Source: Gottfriedia endophytica
Lineage (GTDB): Bacteria > Bacillota > Bacilli > Bacillales > Bacillaceae_G
Assembly (NCBI RefSeq): GCF_017814275.1
Contig: NZ_JAGIYQ010000003.1
Coordinates: 124,001-188,000 of the forward strand
Direction: 5' to 3'
DNA: 64,000 bases
The notes under the pieces are model-generated. The model was not told the DNA's origin and made no database searches. It worked only from the letters and a program-made list of their open reading frames with translations. Below are positions 53,992 through 63,421 of this stretch, in pieces. A program made the translations under genes and the position numbers. Numbering within the stretch: position 1 is the first letter of the stretch; each line of letters begins with the position of its first letter.

Positions 53992-54755
53992 AGAATCGTA
54001 TTCTTATGATTAGGTTGTACGAATATTTCAACACGACGATTTTTTGCACGGCCCGTAGGAGTATTATTACTAGCAATCGGTTTGAATTCTCCGTAGCCTT
54101 TTGCACTGAATAACTGTGGCTTAAGTTGATTATTTTCCAATAAGACTTTCATAAAGTTAACAGCACGAGATACACTTAAATCCCAGTTTGATTGAAATAA
54201 ATCATTTTTTATTGGGATATTATCTGTATGACCACTTACGATTACATTAAATGGAGGATTAGAAACTAACATGTTTGAAATTTGCTTTGCTATATTTTTT
54301 TCTTCTGGTTTTACAATAGCACTTCCTGAATCGAATAATACATCATTTGTAATAGTGATCAATAATCCTTCGTCTGATAAATTTGTTTTTAAGTTACCAC
54401 TCAGATTTTTTGCTTTAATATATTGATTAACCTGGGCTTGCATCTCTTTTAATGCCTTTTGATCAATATTTCCACTTCCAATATTATTTCGATGTTTTTG
54501 ATCATTTTTTGTAGGTGGATTCGTTGCATTTAGTGGAGGTGTCTCACTTGGAAAATTCATTACACCATATCCGCCATTAAAGATTGTTTCAAATGACTCA
54601 GAAATTTGTTTGAATTTTGTTGAGTCAACTGAACTAGATGCAAATAAAACAATGAATAAAGCCAATAACAATGTTAGTAGATCAGCGTAAGGTATTAACC
54701 AACTCTCATCCATATGCTCATCATTGTGCTTATTTTTTTTTCTTTTTCTACTCAT
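53985..54755 (-). CDS. motB: Flagellar stator protein MotB
   Basis: MotB (256 residues) is the peptidoglycan-anchored subunit of the flagellar stator. A basic N-terminus is followed by one membrane helix with the proton-binding Asp25 (IPYADLLTLL) and a plug region. The OmpA-like peptidoglycan-binding domain runs from about 130 to 250 (VSGHTDNIPI, NWDLSVSRAVNFM, PTGRAKNRRVEIF). The start overlaps the end of motA by 8 bases. The aspartate indicates a proton-driven motor. Confidence 0.92.
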   Translation of the reverse strand: MSRKRKKNKHNDEHMDESWLIPYADLLTLLLALFIVLFASSSVDSTKFKQISESFETIFNGGYGVMNFPSETPPLNATNPPTKNDQKHRNNIGSGNIDQKALKEMQAQVNQYIKAKNLSGNLKTNLSDEGLLITITNDVLFDSGSAIVKPEEKNIAKQISNMLVSNPPFNVIVSGHTDNIPIKNDLFQSNWDLSVSRAVNFMKVLLENNQLKPQLFSAKGYGEFKPIASNNTPTGRAKNRRVEIFVQPNHKNTILQ

Positions 54756-55539
54756 CTAACTTCTCTCCAGCAGAATTGATTAGTGATCTTTCTTTTATTG
54801 GTAAATAAACAGCTAGTTTTGACTCAATTAAACGAGGAGGTTGACCTTCTAAAATAGATAAAATACCTTCTATCATAATTTCTTTACGCTTAATTTCACC
54901 ATGTGATTTACGCTTTAGTTTGTTTGCAAAAGGATGCCATAAAACATAACCTGTAAAAATACCCATCATTGTAGCAACAAACGCAGCTGCAATTGCATGT
55001 CCTAATAAATTTGTATCACTTAAATTACCAAGTGCCGCTATAAGTCCAATTACCGCTCCTAAAACACCTAAAGTTGGTGCATATGTTCCTGCTTGAGAGA
55101 ATATCAATGCTCCGGAATTGTGTCTTTCCTGCATAGCATCTATCTCTTCTTCTAAAACATCCCTAATATATTCAGGGGCTTGTCCATCGATTGCTAATGT
55201 TAATCCTGACTTTAAGAAAGGATCTTCAACCTCAGATAGCTTTGCTTCAAGTGCAAGTAATCCATCTCTTCTAGCTATGACAGCTAATTCAGAGAATAAA
55301 TGAATGACATCTAAAAGGCTTTCTTTCTCTTCTTTCCCGAAAATTATTCTTAATAGTTTTGGAATTCTCTTTAATTCACTTAAAGGAAATGCAATACAGA
55401 TTGCTGCTAGTGTACCTACAAGAATAATTAAAATAGCTGCAGGGTTTACCAATACAGAAGGAGAAACTCCCTTCAATACCATTCCAACGCCAACTGCTAT
55501 AAATCCTAATAGTAATCCTATTACTGAACTTTTATCCAT
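54748..55539 (-). CDS. motA: Flagellar stator protein MotA
   Basis: MotA (263 residues) forms the proton channel with MotB and contacts FliG. Four membrane helices lie near 5-22, 33-52, 148-170 and 180-200. The cytoplasmic loop carries ARRDGLLALE with Arg90 and Glu98, the residues that interact with FliG in the family. The ATG is preceded by GGGGGA. A sigma-D-like promoter lies about 180 bases upstream. No other flagellar genes are in the window. Confidence 0.92.
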   Translation of the reverse strand: MDKSSVIGLLLGFIAVGVGMVLKGVSPSVLVNPAAILIILVGTLAAICIAFPLSELKRIPKLLRIIFGKEEKESLLDVIHLFSELAVIARRDGLLALEAKLSEVEDPFLKSGLTLAIDGQAPEYIRDVLEEEIDAMQERHNSGALIFSQAGTYAPTLGVLGAVIGLIAALGNLSDTNLLGHAIAAAFVATMMGIFTGYVLWHPFANKLKRKSHGEIKRKEIMIEGILSILEGQPPRLIESKLAVYLPIKERSLINSAGEKLDE

Positions 55540-55720
55540 GTCCCCCGAAATTCCTTTCTCTATATACTTTGACTATGTACGTGATCCGTTAGATGAGATT
55601 TTTGTTAAAGTTTGTGAAAAAATGTCAAATCTTCTCCCTTCATTGTATTTAGTGTGCAGAAAATGGAAAAGGTAAATTAGTATCATTTTTTCAAACCTCA
55701 AAATAGTCCTATATAATAAA

Positions 55721-55747
55721 GTATCGGTGAAGTTTGATATATTTTTA
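55721..55747 (-). promoter_or_regulatory. Sigma-D-type promoter of motAB
   Basis: On the minus strand TAAA (55747-55744), exactly 15 bases, then ACCGATAC (55728-55721) match the sigma-D consensus TAAA-N15-GCCGATAT at all four -35 and six of eight -10 positions. The spacing and the flagellar target make this a strong candidate. Confidence 0.7.
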
Positions 55748-55867
55748 TAGAAAATAAAAGTAAATTTCATTTATTTAATTCTTAAAATTCGGAATTAACT
55801 ACATAATTTGGTTATTTAGTATGAAAAATCTGATATAATTATAATAAATGGAAAGGGAGGTATTAAT

Positions 55868-57562
55868 ATGCCATTTCAAGATTACAAGTATAGTAGACCG
55901 AACATGAAAACGATCGAAGCTAATTTGAAAAAATATCTTCAACAATTTTTTGATGCTTCAACAGTATATGAGCAAGAAATCGCAATGAATGAAATTAACG
56001 AAATTCGTAATGAATTTTTAACAATGCAAACTCTAGTTGAGATTCGTCATACTATTGATACGAGAGACAAATTTTATGAAGAGGAGCAAAACTTTTTTGA
56101 TGAGAATGGACCAATCATTCAATCATTAGGACAACAATTTTATAAAGCTCTTCTAAACTCACCATTTAAAGAAAAATTAGAAGAGAAATATGGAACTCAA
56201 TTGTTTGCTATAGCAGAAAGTGAAATAAAAGTATTAAGTGAAGAAGTAATCCCAAGTCTGCAAAAAGAAAATAAATTAAAAACTGAATATGATAAGTTAG
56301 TTGCCGCTGCAAAATTACCTTTTAAAGGTGAAGAGAAAACATTAGCTCAAATTTCTGCTTATTTTGAAGATCAAGATAGTGAAACAAGAAAAGCCGCATT
56401 TGATACATATTTTTCTTATTTTGAACAAAATCAAGAAAAGTTCGATTCTATTTTTGATCAATTAGTTAAGCTCAGAACAGAGATTGCTAAAAAGCTAGGT
56501 TTTTCAAATTTCACTGAACTTGCTTATGCACGTTTACTAAGAACAGACTATAACGCTGCTGATGTTAAGAAATTTAGAGATCAAGTATATGATGTGCTTG
56601 TTCCAATTACGACTGAGCTTAGAAATCGTCAAGCAAAACGTATTGGTGAAAATGAGCTTGCTTACTATAACAATAATTTTGAATTCTTAACAGGGAATGC
56701 CGCGCCAAAAGGAAGTCCGGAGTGGATTATTGAAAATGGTAAAGCGATGTATGAGGAACTTTCTCCTGAAACAAGTGAGTTTATTAATTTTATGATTGAT
56801 GAAAACTTACTTGATTTAGTAGCGAAGGAAGGGAAATCAGGTGGGGGATATTGTACATATATCCCAAATCATCGAGCGCCTTATATTTTCTCTAACTTTA
56901 ATGGAACTTCTGGTGACATTGACGTGTTAACACATGAAGCAGGTCATGCATTCCAAGTGTATGAAAGTCGCCGATTTAATATCCCTGAGTACTTATGGCC
57001 AACATATGAAGCTTGTGAGATTCATTCAATGAGTATGGAGTTCTTCACATGGCCTTGGCAAGAAAAATTCTTTAAAGAAGATACTCAGAAATATTATTTT
57101 ACACATTTAAGTAGTGCAGTGACATTTATTAGTTATGGAGTAGCCGTAGACGAATTCCAGCACGCTATTTATGAAAATCCAGATATTAGTCCTGAAGAGC
57201 GTCATAGCTTATGGAAGAAGATTGAAGAGAAATATTTACCTTACCGTGTGAATGATGGTAATGAGTATTTAGAAAAAGGTGGATTATGGCAACGTCAAGG
57301 CCATATTTATTCAACTCCTTTCTATTATATTGATTACACTCTAGCTCAAATTTGTGCATTACAATTTTGGAACAAAATGCATGAGAATCGTGATAATGCA
57401 TGGGCAGACTATCTACATTTATGTAAACAAGGTGGAAGTCAGTCATTCTTAAATCTAGTAAAAGAAGCTAATTTAGAATCACCTTTTGAAGAAGGGTGTA
57501 TACAAAAAACGCTTCAACCTGTAAAAGAATGGTTAGATAAAGTAGACGATCAAAGTTTATAA
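55868..57562 (+). CDS. M3 family oligoendopeptidase (PepF-like)
   Basis: A 564-residue cytoplasmic zinc oligopeptidase that cuts short peptides. The zinc motif is HEAGHAF (residues 356-362), with the downstream glutamate in ACEIHSMSMEFF. A C-terminal YIDYTLAQICALQFW helix is typical of the M3 PepF-related family. The ATG follows AAGGGAGG. It is monocistronic with a terminator. Length is in the range for short PepF relatives. Confidence 0.88.
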   Translation: MPFQDYKYSRPNMKTIEANLKKYLQQFFDASTVYEQEIAMNEINEIRNEFLTMQTLVEIRHTIDTRDKFYEEEQNFFDENGPIIQSLGQQFYKALLNSPFKEKLEEKYGTQLFAIAESEIKVLSEEVIPSLQKENKLKTEYDKLVAAAKLPFKGEEKTLAQISAYFEDQDSETRKAAFDTYFSYFEQNQEKFDSIFDQLVKLRTEIAKKLGFSNFTELAYARLLRTDYNAADVKKFRDQVYDVLVPITTELRNRQAKRIGENELAYYNNNFEFLTGNAAPKGSPEWIIENGKAMYEELSPETSEFINFMIDENLLDLVAKEGKSGGGYCTYIPNHRAPYIFSNFNGTSGDIDVLTHEAGHAFQVYESRRFNIPEYLWPTYEACEIHSMSMEFFTWPWQEKFFKEDTQKYYFTHLSSAVTFISYGVAVDEFQHAIYENPDISPEERHSLWKKIEEKYLPYRVNDGNEYLEKGGLWQRQGHIYSTPFYYIDYTLAQICALQFWNKMHENRDNAWADYLHLCKQGGSQSFLNLVKEANLESPFEEGCIQKTLQPVKEWLDKVDDQSL

Positions 57563-57589
57563 TTTGTAATTCTATAGCTATAGAAACAA

Positions 57590-57612
57590 AACCCCTTCAT
57601 TTTGAAGGGGTT
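57590..57612. terminator. Terminator between the oligopeptidase and RND genes
   Basis: AACCCCTTCA pairs with TGAAGGGGTT across a three-base loop, followed by AT-rich sequence on both sides. Confidence 0.78.
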
Positions 57613-57631
57613 ATTGTCGATTCATATTCAA

Positions 57632-60600
57632 TTAATTTTTTGTTCTTTTTCTTTCACTACGTGCAAAAAATAATTCATATACAACTGGGATGAAAATTAA
57701 TGTTAACAAGGTAGATGATGTCAATCCACCGATAACCGTAATAGCCAGACCTTTCGAAATTAGCGTCCCAGAAGATTTCGTTAATGCTAAAGGTATTAAT
57801 GCAGCGATTGTGGCAAAAGCCGTCATTAGAATCGGTCTTAAACGTGTTTTACCACCCTCAATAATTGCTTCACGGAGAGGTAAATGTTTTTCCTCCATGT
57901 TTTGCCCAATTCGATCTACAAGGACAATAGCATTTGTTGTAACGATTCCTATAAGCATTAGTAATCCAATCATAACACTGATCGATAATGGTTCTCCTGA
58001 TAATGATAGTGCAATGAAAGAACCGATTGGAACGAATACTAATGCAGATAGAATAATAAATGGTATTCTAGCTTTTCCAAAAGTTATTAACATTGTTAAA
58101 TAGACAAGACCAATTGCGACGCCCATTGCAACACCTAAATCTTTAAATGTTTGCATTGTGTCATCACTTCCGCCTCCGCCTTGTAATGAAACACTTGAAG
58201 GTAGCTTAATATTTTTTTGAACTCCATCAATTACATCTTTAGAAACCTTAGCGATATTATTTCCTTTAATCTGTGCTGAGACAGAAGCATACACTTTCCC
58301 ATCAAGTTTTTGAATCGATGTGAATGTATCTAAATCCTGTACATCAGCAACATCGGTTAATTTGACTGGGCCATTTTTACCAAAAAGGATAACATTTTTA
58401 ACATCATCAACGGAAGATAATTTTTTATTATAGGTTAGCTGTACTTGTTGGTCTTTTCCATCAATTTTCAATGTACCCATATTAATAGGATTCGTTTGAT
58501 CAGCGATCGTTCCTAAAATTTGACCAGCAGCTATTCCGTTTTCAGTAGCTTTTTTCTCATCAATTTTAATAACTAACTGACGTTGTTTGTCAGAGAAATT
58601 ATTCGTAACGTATTTTAAGTCTTTATTCTTATTCATGTAGTCTTCAACTTTTTTAGCTGAATCTTGAAGGGCATTTAAATCATTTGAATACAAGTCAATA
58701 TCAACTGTATTATTTGTTGGTGGTCCCCCAGAAGAGTTTTCTTGGATTCCAACTTTAGCTCCTTTTACTTCTGAAGTTGCAATTTCTTGCATATTCTTTT
58801 GAGCTCTTTTTATAAAAGAATCAACATCTTTTGCATTTTTTAAGTTAATAAAATAACTTGCTTTGTTTTCGACTTTAAGTCCAGTTTGGAAATCACGGCT
58901 ACCAACCCCGGTTGAAACTTCTTTAACTGCTGTATCGTCTAATAACATTTTTTCAAGCTTCAATGAAACAGCATTTGTTTTATCAATTGAAGTAGAAGAT
59001 GGTAATTCTAATGATGCAATAATCGATTTTGAAGATTCATTCGGAATAAATGTAAAACCTAATCTTCCTACTAATGAGAATGCTCCTACTAATAAGACAA
59101 CAGATACTAAGATGACAACCCACTTTAGATTTAAAGATTTTTCAATGATTCGACCATAAAAACGTTGTAGAGCGCCTTCGTTCTCTTCAGGTGGTACTTT
59201 TTTAAATGAGAATCGTGCAAGTATCGGTACGACTGTTATAGCGACTAATAAAGAAGCTAATAATGAAAATACAATTGTTAAAGCAAAAGGTAAAAAGAAC
59301 TTACTTGTTATCCCTCCAACTAATCCTAATGGTAAGAAAACCACAACAGTTGTAATCGTTGAGGAGGTGATTGCTTTTAAAATCTCTTTTGTTGAACTTA
59401 GGATTAATTCGTTGGTAATACCTGTCTTTGATTTTCGGACATTCCTAAAAATATTTTCAATTACAACTATACTATCGTCTACTACTCTACCAACAGCTAC
59501 GGCCATTCCACCTAAGGTCATAATATTCAAACTAATATTTAGACGATTTAAAAAGATCGTAGCAATTAATATTGAAAGTGGAATCGAAACAATCGCAATT
59601 ACAGTTGCACGAATGTTTCGTAAAAATAAAAGTACGGCTAATGATGCAAAAAGAGCACCTAGTAAGCCTTCTCTAATTAATGAATCAACAGACTGCTTTA
59701 TTCCATCTGCAGAACTAAAGCCTACATTATATGAAACATCATTTTTATATTTATTTAAAGTTTTAATTACTTGATCCGCTACTTGAACTGTATTGGCATC
59801 TTGTTTTTTCGTAATCGCTAAAGAAATTGCATCTTTGTCATTGTACCGTATTAACTCAGATTTTTCGGAAACGGATTTAATTGTAGCAATGTCACCTAAA
59901 GTGATTCCTTTCGAAACTGGCGTTAGATTTGATTTACTAAAAGAGTTTCCATGTTGATTCATTGGATTTTGAGCTTGAGCAGTAGAGCCAAATGAACTAG
60001 GCTGAAGCTCAAGGTTTTTTAATTTTTCAATTGTATCTAATTTTTCTTCAACTCGAACAGGTATTGTAATATCCTGATCCGTTATTTTGCCAGCTGGAAA
60101 AGAAAGGAAATTTGAATTAATCGCATCATTGATCGCATTTAAAGATAATCCAAGTTTATTTGCTTTGTCCTTATCAACGTTGATAGATAAAAGTTGTTCT
60201 TTACCGCCACCAACAGTGACACTATTAACACCGTCAATTTTGTTTAAAGCTGGAACAATCTCATCATTTAATTCTTTCTCAAGATCAGTCCCATTTTTAG
60301 AGAACATTGAGAGGTAATAAATAGGGAATGTTCCAAATGAAAAACGATTAACTTTTGTAGTAACTTTATCAGGTAATTTTGCATTTTTAATGGAGTCGTT
60401 AATTGTTTGCTCAACTTTATCCATATCGGTATCAAATGGAAATTCTAGATTGATGATTGAGACACCATCTAAAGATGAGCTTGCTAGTTTTTTTATTCCT
60501 TCTATTCCTTTAAAGGAATCTTCAAGTTTTGAAGTAACTTCGTCATTAATATCCGTTGGTGAAGCTCCAGGATATACGACTTGTACAGAAATCTGAGGGA

Positions 60601-60727
60601 ATTCAACGTTTGGTAATAAATCCACTTTTAACTTTGAATAAGAATATAACCCTCCTAAAATTAATAAGAATGAGATGATAAAAACGGCTACGGAATTTTT
60701 TAAGCTAAATTTTGTTAAGAAACTCAT
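57632..60727 (-). CDS. RND family efflux transporter (SwrC/AcrB-like)
   Basis: A 1031-residue RND pump with 12 membrane helices: one at the N-terminus, a large external loop, six in the middle (from about 335), a second large loop, and five at the end. The N-terminal VVYPGASPTDINDEVTSKLE and the GGMAVAVGRVVDDSIVVIENI motif with its paired aspartates are typical. In B. subtilis SwrC (YerP) exports surfactin and supports swarming; substrates here are unknown. It has no adjacent membrane-fusion partner. The ATG follows GAAAGGAAGG. Confidence 0.88.
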   Translation of the reverse strand: MSFLTKFSLKNSVAVFIISFLLILGGLYSYSKLKVDLLPNVEFPQISVQVVYPGASPTDINDEVTSKLEDSFKGIEGIKKLASSSLDGVSIINLEFPFDTDMDKVEQTINDSIKNAKLPDKVTTKVNRFSFGTFPIYYLSMFSKNGTDLEKELNDEIVPALNKIDGVNSVTVGGGKEQLLSINVDKDKANKLGLSLNAINDAINSNFLSFPAGKITDQDITIPVRVEEKLDTIEKLKNLELQPSSFGSTAQAQNPMNQHGNSFSKSNLTPVSKGITLGDIATIKSVSEKSELIRYNDKDAISLAITKKQDANTVQVADQVIKTLNKYKNDVSYNVGFSSADGIKQSVDSLIREGLLGALFASLAVLLFLRNIRATVIAIVSIPLSILIATIFLNRLNISLNIMTLGGMAVAVGRVVDDSIVVIENIFRNVRKSKTGITNELILSSTKEILKAITSSTITTVVVFLPLGLVGGITSKFFLPFALTIVFSLLASLLVAITVVPILARFSFKKVPPEENEGALQRFYGRIIEKSLNLKWVVILVSVVLLVGAFSLVGRLGFTFIPNESSKSIIASLELPSSTSIDKTNAVSLKLEKMLLDDTAVKEVSTGVGSRDFQTGLKVENKASYFINLKNAKDVDSFIKRAQKNMQEIATSEVKGAKVGIQENSSGGPPTNNTVDIDLYSNDLNALQDSAKKVEDYMNKNKDLKYVTNNFSDKQRQLVIKIDEKKATENGIAAGQILGTIADQTNPINMGTLKIDGKDQQVQLTYNKKLSSVDDVKNVILFGKNGPVKLTDVADVQDLDTFTSIQKLDGKVYASVSAQIKGNNIAKVSKDVIDGVQKNIKLPSSVSLQGGGGSDDTMQTFKDLGVAMGVAIGLVYLTMLITFGKARIPFIILSALVFVPIGSFIALSLSGEPLSISVMIGLLMLIGIVTTNAIVLVDRIGQNMEEKHLPLREAIIEGGKTRLRPILMTAFATIAALIPLALTKSSGTLISKGLAITVIGGLTSSTLLTLIFIPVVYELFFARSERKRTKN

Positions 60728-60933
60728 TCAATACCTTCCTTTCAAAAAATATGAGTAATTATGTACGATGTAACAAACGAAAATAACTATAATAGAATAA
60801 AGAGAATTTTTTCCCGCAGGATTAATTCTAAAATGTGGTAAGCCAAATGTAAAATAAATTATTTCGAATATTATTTTTAACTAATTGAAACAATAGCACT
60901 ATGGTTTAATAATTTTTCGTAAGGAGTGATACC

Positions 60934-61044
60934 ATGTCAAAATCTAAGCATGAAAGAGAGCGTAGTTGGAACGAACGGAAAACGAACCAACAGCCTCATG
61001 ATAAAGTAAAGTCATTAAAAGAATTAGATCAAGAAAGAAAATGA
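60934..61044 (+). CDS. 36-residue basic protein, DUF6254-like
   Basis: ATG 60934 to TGA 61044 encodes a small, highly charged protein (MSKSKHERERSWNERKTNQQ, then PHDKVKSLKELDQERK). It has a near-perfect AAGGAGTGAT ribosome site. It resembles the short DUF6254 family of Bacillus as I recall it (HxKVKSLKE core). Function unknown. It is easily missed because of its length. Confidence 0.65.
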   Translation: MSKSKHERERSWNERKTNQQPHDKVKSLKELDQERK

Positions 61045-61086
61045 TTTTTAAATAATGAATTTTGTCTGTACATATTTTAACAAAAA

Positions 61087-61116
61087 TAAAAAGTCCCGTG
61101 TCATTTACGGGACTTT
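61087..61116 (-). terminator. Terminator of the ykvS-like gene
   Basis: AAAGTCCCGT (61090-61099) pairs with ACGGGACTTT (61107-61116); the minus-strand tail is TTTTTATTTTTG. It may also end the 36-residue gene on the plus strand. Confidence 0.85.
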
Positions 61117-61127
61117 GGTCTTTATTA

Positions 61128-61307
61128 TTAGACTTTCAAGATTTTATAATTTTTATGGTTTACAACTGTTAATGGCTCCATCTCCAAATCGCGAAAGTTA
61201 TCCATAATTGTGATATCTACAATTACAGAGTTTTTATTAACTTTTTGAACTCTTCCTTTTAGACCTTGTTTAAACTCAATTATATTTCCTGCTTCTGCAA
61301 TTTTCAT
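61128..61307 (-). CDS. YkvS family protein (DUF2187)
   Basis: A 59-residue protein of the YkvS/DUF2187 family, a small KOW-like barrel (GNIIEFKQGLKGRVQKVNKN, then VVNHKNYKILK). Function unknown; the fold suggests RNA or protein binding. The ATG at 61307 follows AGGAG by about 9 bases; an earlier TTG gives only two extra residues and crowds the ribosome site. It is monocistronic. Confidence 0.82.
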   Translation of the reverse strand: MKIAEAGNIIEFKQGLKGRVQKVNKNSVIVDITIMDNFRDLEMEPLTVVNHKNYKILKV

Positions 61308-61509
61308 GGGCAATTCTCCTAAACCAATAATTTTAAGATTATCTTAATTTTATCTTAATTTTATTCTGCATGAAAACGCTACAAAGGTAAAGAGAAATTT
61401 TAATTTTCAGGCAAATTTACCTAATTACCCTACACTAAAGGGTAGTAATACCCCGATTGATTCAGCAAACCCTCTTAATGGAAATAACAATAAATAGATT
61501 TATAGATTA

Positions 61510-61735
61510 GTCTCTTTTTAAAGATTGTTATTTTTAAGTTTTGTATTTTAAAAGACAGAAGTTGATTGGAACGGAAGGTTGCCCAGGCTTCTGTGGGAGA
61601 TGCGGGAAGGCTGAGACCCTACAGGAGCGATAGCGACGATGAGGCTCAGCTCACGCCCCAAGGAAAGCGAGCATCCTGGAGTGGAAATCAACTAACACAT
61701 ATACTAAAATAGCAACGATGTATACGAAAACAGCT
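61510..61735 (+). mobile_element. Family 1 MITE, copy 12
   Basis: The left end is GTCTCTTTTTAAAGATTG and the right end TATACGAAAACAGCT. Flanks ATAGATTA (61502-61509) and AAAGATTA (61736-61743) agree at seven of eight bases, a worn target duplication. It lies 152 bases upstream of the next gene. Confidence 0.8.
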
Positions 61736-61886
61736 AAAGATTAATAACTGGGATGTATGGATTAGTTTCTAATTGGTAAAAACTGTTATATTGATTATTT
61801 TTTCTATAGTGCAGTGGGAATACCACTACTATAAGTTTACTTAATTGGAACGATAAATTTTTTGTTTGATGAGGAGAACAGTTAGA

Positions 61887-62195
61887 GTGTATAGGAAAAA
61901 AGATTTATCTAAACTGATCGAGGAAGAATTATTTCGATTTGCAAATTCGAATGTGAATATTGGTGAGTGGAAGACGCTACAGCATGGAATTTCTATTATC
62001 CCAGTTTACACAATTATATTAGGCGTGCTTGAATCTAAAATAAAAGGTGGGAATATGAATCTTATACCCAGTGTATTTATTGTTTCAAAAGGAAAAAAAT
62101 TATTTATTCAAACGATCGAGAAAGATACATATTATTATGAGAAGGTAATCGATGTAGCCCCACAAATACTAGATGAACTTCAGAGAAGTTTTTAG
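61887..62195 (+). CDS. Uncharacterised 102-residue protein
   Basis: I do not recognise this family. The sequence suggests an alpha/beta mix: a helical N-terminus (LSKLIEEELFRFA), then strands IPVYTIILGVL and IPSVFIVSKGKKLFIQTIE, and a final helix. There is no signal peptide. I place the start at GTG 61887, with GAGGAGA 9 bases upstream; TTG and ATG codons 21 and 18 bases earlier lack a ribosome site. The gene may form an operon with the small gene at 62289. Confidence 0.55.
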   Translation: MYRKKDLSKLIEEELFRFANSNVNIGEWKTLQHGISIIPVYTIILGVLESKIKGGNMNLIPSVFIVSKGKKLFIQTIEKDTYYYEKVIDVAPQILDELQRSF

Positions 62196-62288
62196 TTTTG
62201 GATTGCTTTAATTCACATGATTAAAAGGTTGAATGAAATGAGTTGGTTTGAGATAATAAAATGATTTATTTAAAAAAGGGGATATAAA

Positions 62289-62483
62289 ATGAACCAAGAA
62301 CAAATTCACTCAATTCTTCAAGATTTATCAAATAGAAATGTAGAAGAAGTTTTAATAAAAAAAGAGGACTTTCTTATATTTAGAGCGGAGCTTGTCAAAA
62401 GGGAGGATTTCAAACATTTTCGTGGAATTGCCCATCATGGTGGAGATACTATTTATACTTATTTAGATGAGCCTCGTAGTTAA
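62289..62483 (+). CDS. Uncharacterised conserved 64-residue protein
   Basis: A small hydrophilic protein (EEVLIKKEDFLIFRAELV, KREDFKHFRGIAHHGGDTIY, TYLDEPRS). It looks like a conserved Bacillus small protein but I cannot name the family. The HFRGIAHHGG segment could bind metal or nucleotide, which is speculation. The ATG follows AAAGGGG by about 8 bases. A 24-bp perfect terminator follows. Confidence 0.6.
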   Translation: MNQEQIHSILQDLSNRNVEEVLIKKEDFLIFRAELVKREDFKHFRGIAHHGGDTIYTYLDEPRS

Positions 62484-62499
62484 AAAATAATATGAAGAA

Positions 62500-62556
62500 A
62501 AAACAGATAGGATTATTCTATTAACTTACACTAATAGAATAATCCTATCTGTTTTT
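62500..62556 (+). terminator. 24-bp perfect terminator
   Basis: Arms at 62500-62523 and 62532-62555 (AAAACAGATAGGATT... and ...AATCCTATCTGTTTT) are perfectly complementary around an 8-base loop. It is one of the longest stems in the window and separates the small gene from family 3 array 3. Confidence 0.88.
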
Positions 62557-62573
62557 ACATTAATTAGTTTAGA

Positions 62574-63420
62574 ATCTAGCTTCCAATGTCTTTCGGAGCT
62601 ATCAAGTCTTCTCCACATTTCGCTCTGTCTAGCTGCAGCAACCATCTCTTCGGTCGTTTCACAATAATGAATTGAAGTGAAAACCGCACTTCATTTCCTT
62701 ATTGCTCCAACGCCTTTCAGAGATAAGCAGGTTGCCTCCGCATTTCAGTATTGTCTAGTTCCGAGGAGCTACCAAGTCTTCTCCACATTTCGCTTCGTCT
62801 AGCTAAGGCAACTATCTCCTCGGTCGTTTCACAATAATGAATTGAAGTGAAACCCACACTTCATTTCATTATTGCTCCAACGCCTTTAGGAGATAAGCAA
62901 GTTGCCTCCGCATTTCGTCGTGTCTAGTTCCGTAGGCTAACTCCTCGGCCATTTCACAAAAACTAAAAGAAGGGAAAAATCACCCTTCTTTTAGTTTTCG
63001 CTCCAATGTCTGTCGGAGTTAATCAAGCCTACTCCACATTTCGCTTTGTCTAGCTACGGCAACTATCTCCTCGGTCGTTTCACAATAAGGAATTGAAGTG
63101 AAACCCACACTTCATTTCATTATTGCTCCAACGCCTTTAGGAGATAAGCAAGTTGCCTCCGCATTTCGTCGTGTCTAGTTCCGTAGGCTAACTCCTCGGC
63201 CATTTCACAAAAACTAAAAGAAGGGAAAAATCACCCTTCTTTTAGTTTTCGCTCCAATGTCTGTCGGAGTTAATCAAGCCTACTCCACATTTCGCTTTGT
63301 CTAGCTACGGCAACTATCTCCTCGGTCGTTTCACAATAAGGAATTGAAGTGAAACCCACACTTCATTTCCTTATTGCTCCAACGCCTTTCGAAGATAAGC
63401 AAGTTGCCTCCGCATTTCGA
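62574..63420 (+). repeat. Family 3 covarying hairpin array 3
   Basis: About six units plus fragments, all on the plus strand. Two unit types alternate. Type A has GGCAAC-TATCTCC with GGAGATA..GTTGCC and CGTT/AACG. Type B has GTAGGCTAACTCC with GGAGTTA..GCCTAC and CATT/AATG. A pair B+A is duplicated with a 251-bp period (starts 62875 and 63126) and is nearly identical. The array ends exactly at the ppaC stop codon and starts just after a terminator. Confidence 0.8.
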
Positions 63421-63421
63421 A

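Noticed and set aside
58863-59774. Plus-strand frames of about 100-135 residues inside the RND pump gene
   Set aside because: They are antisense shadows of a 1031-residue gene with clear family motifs.
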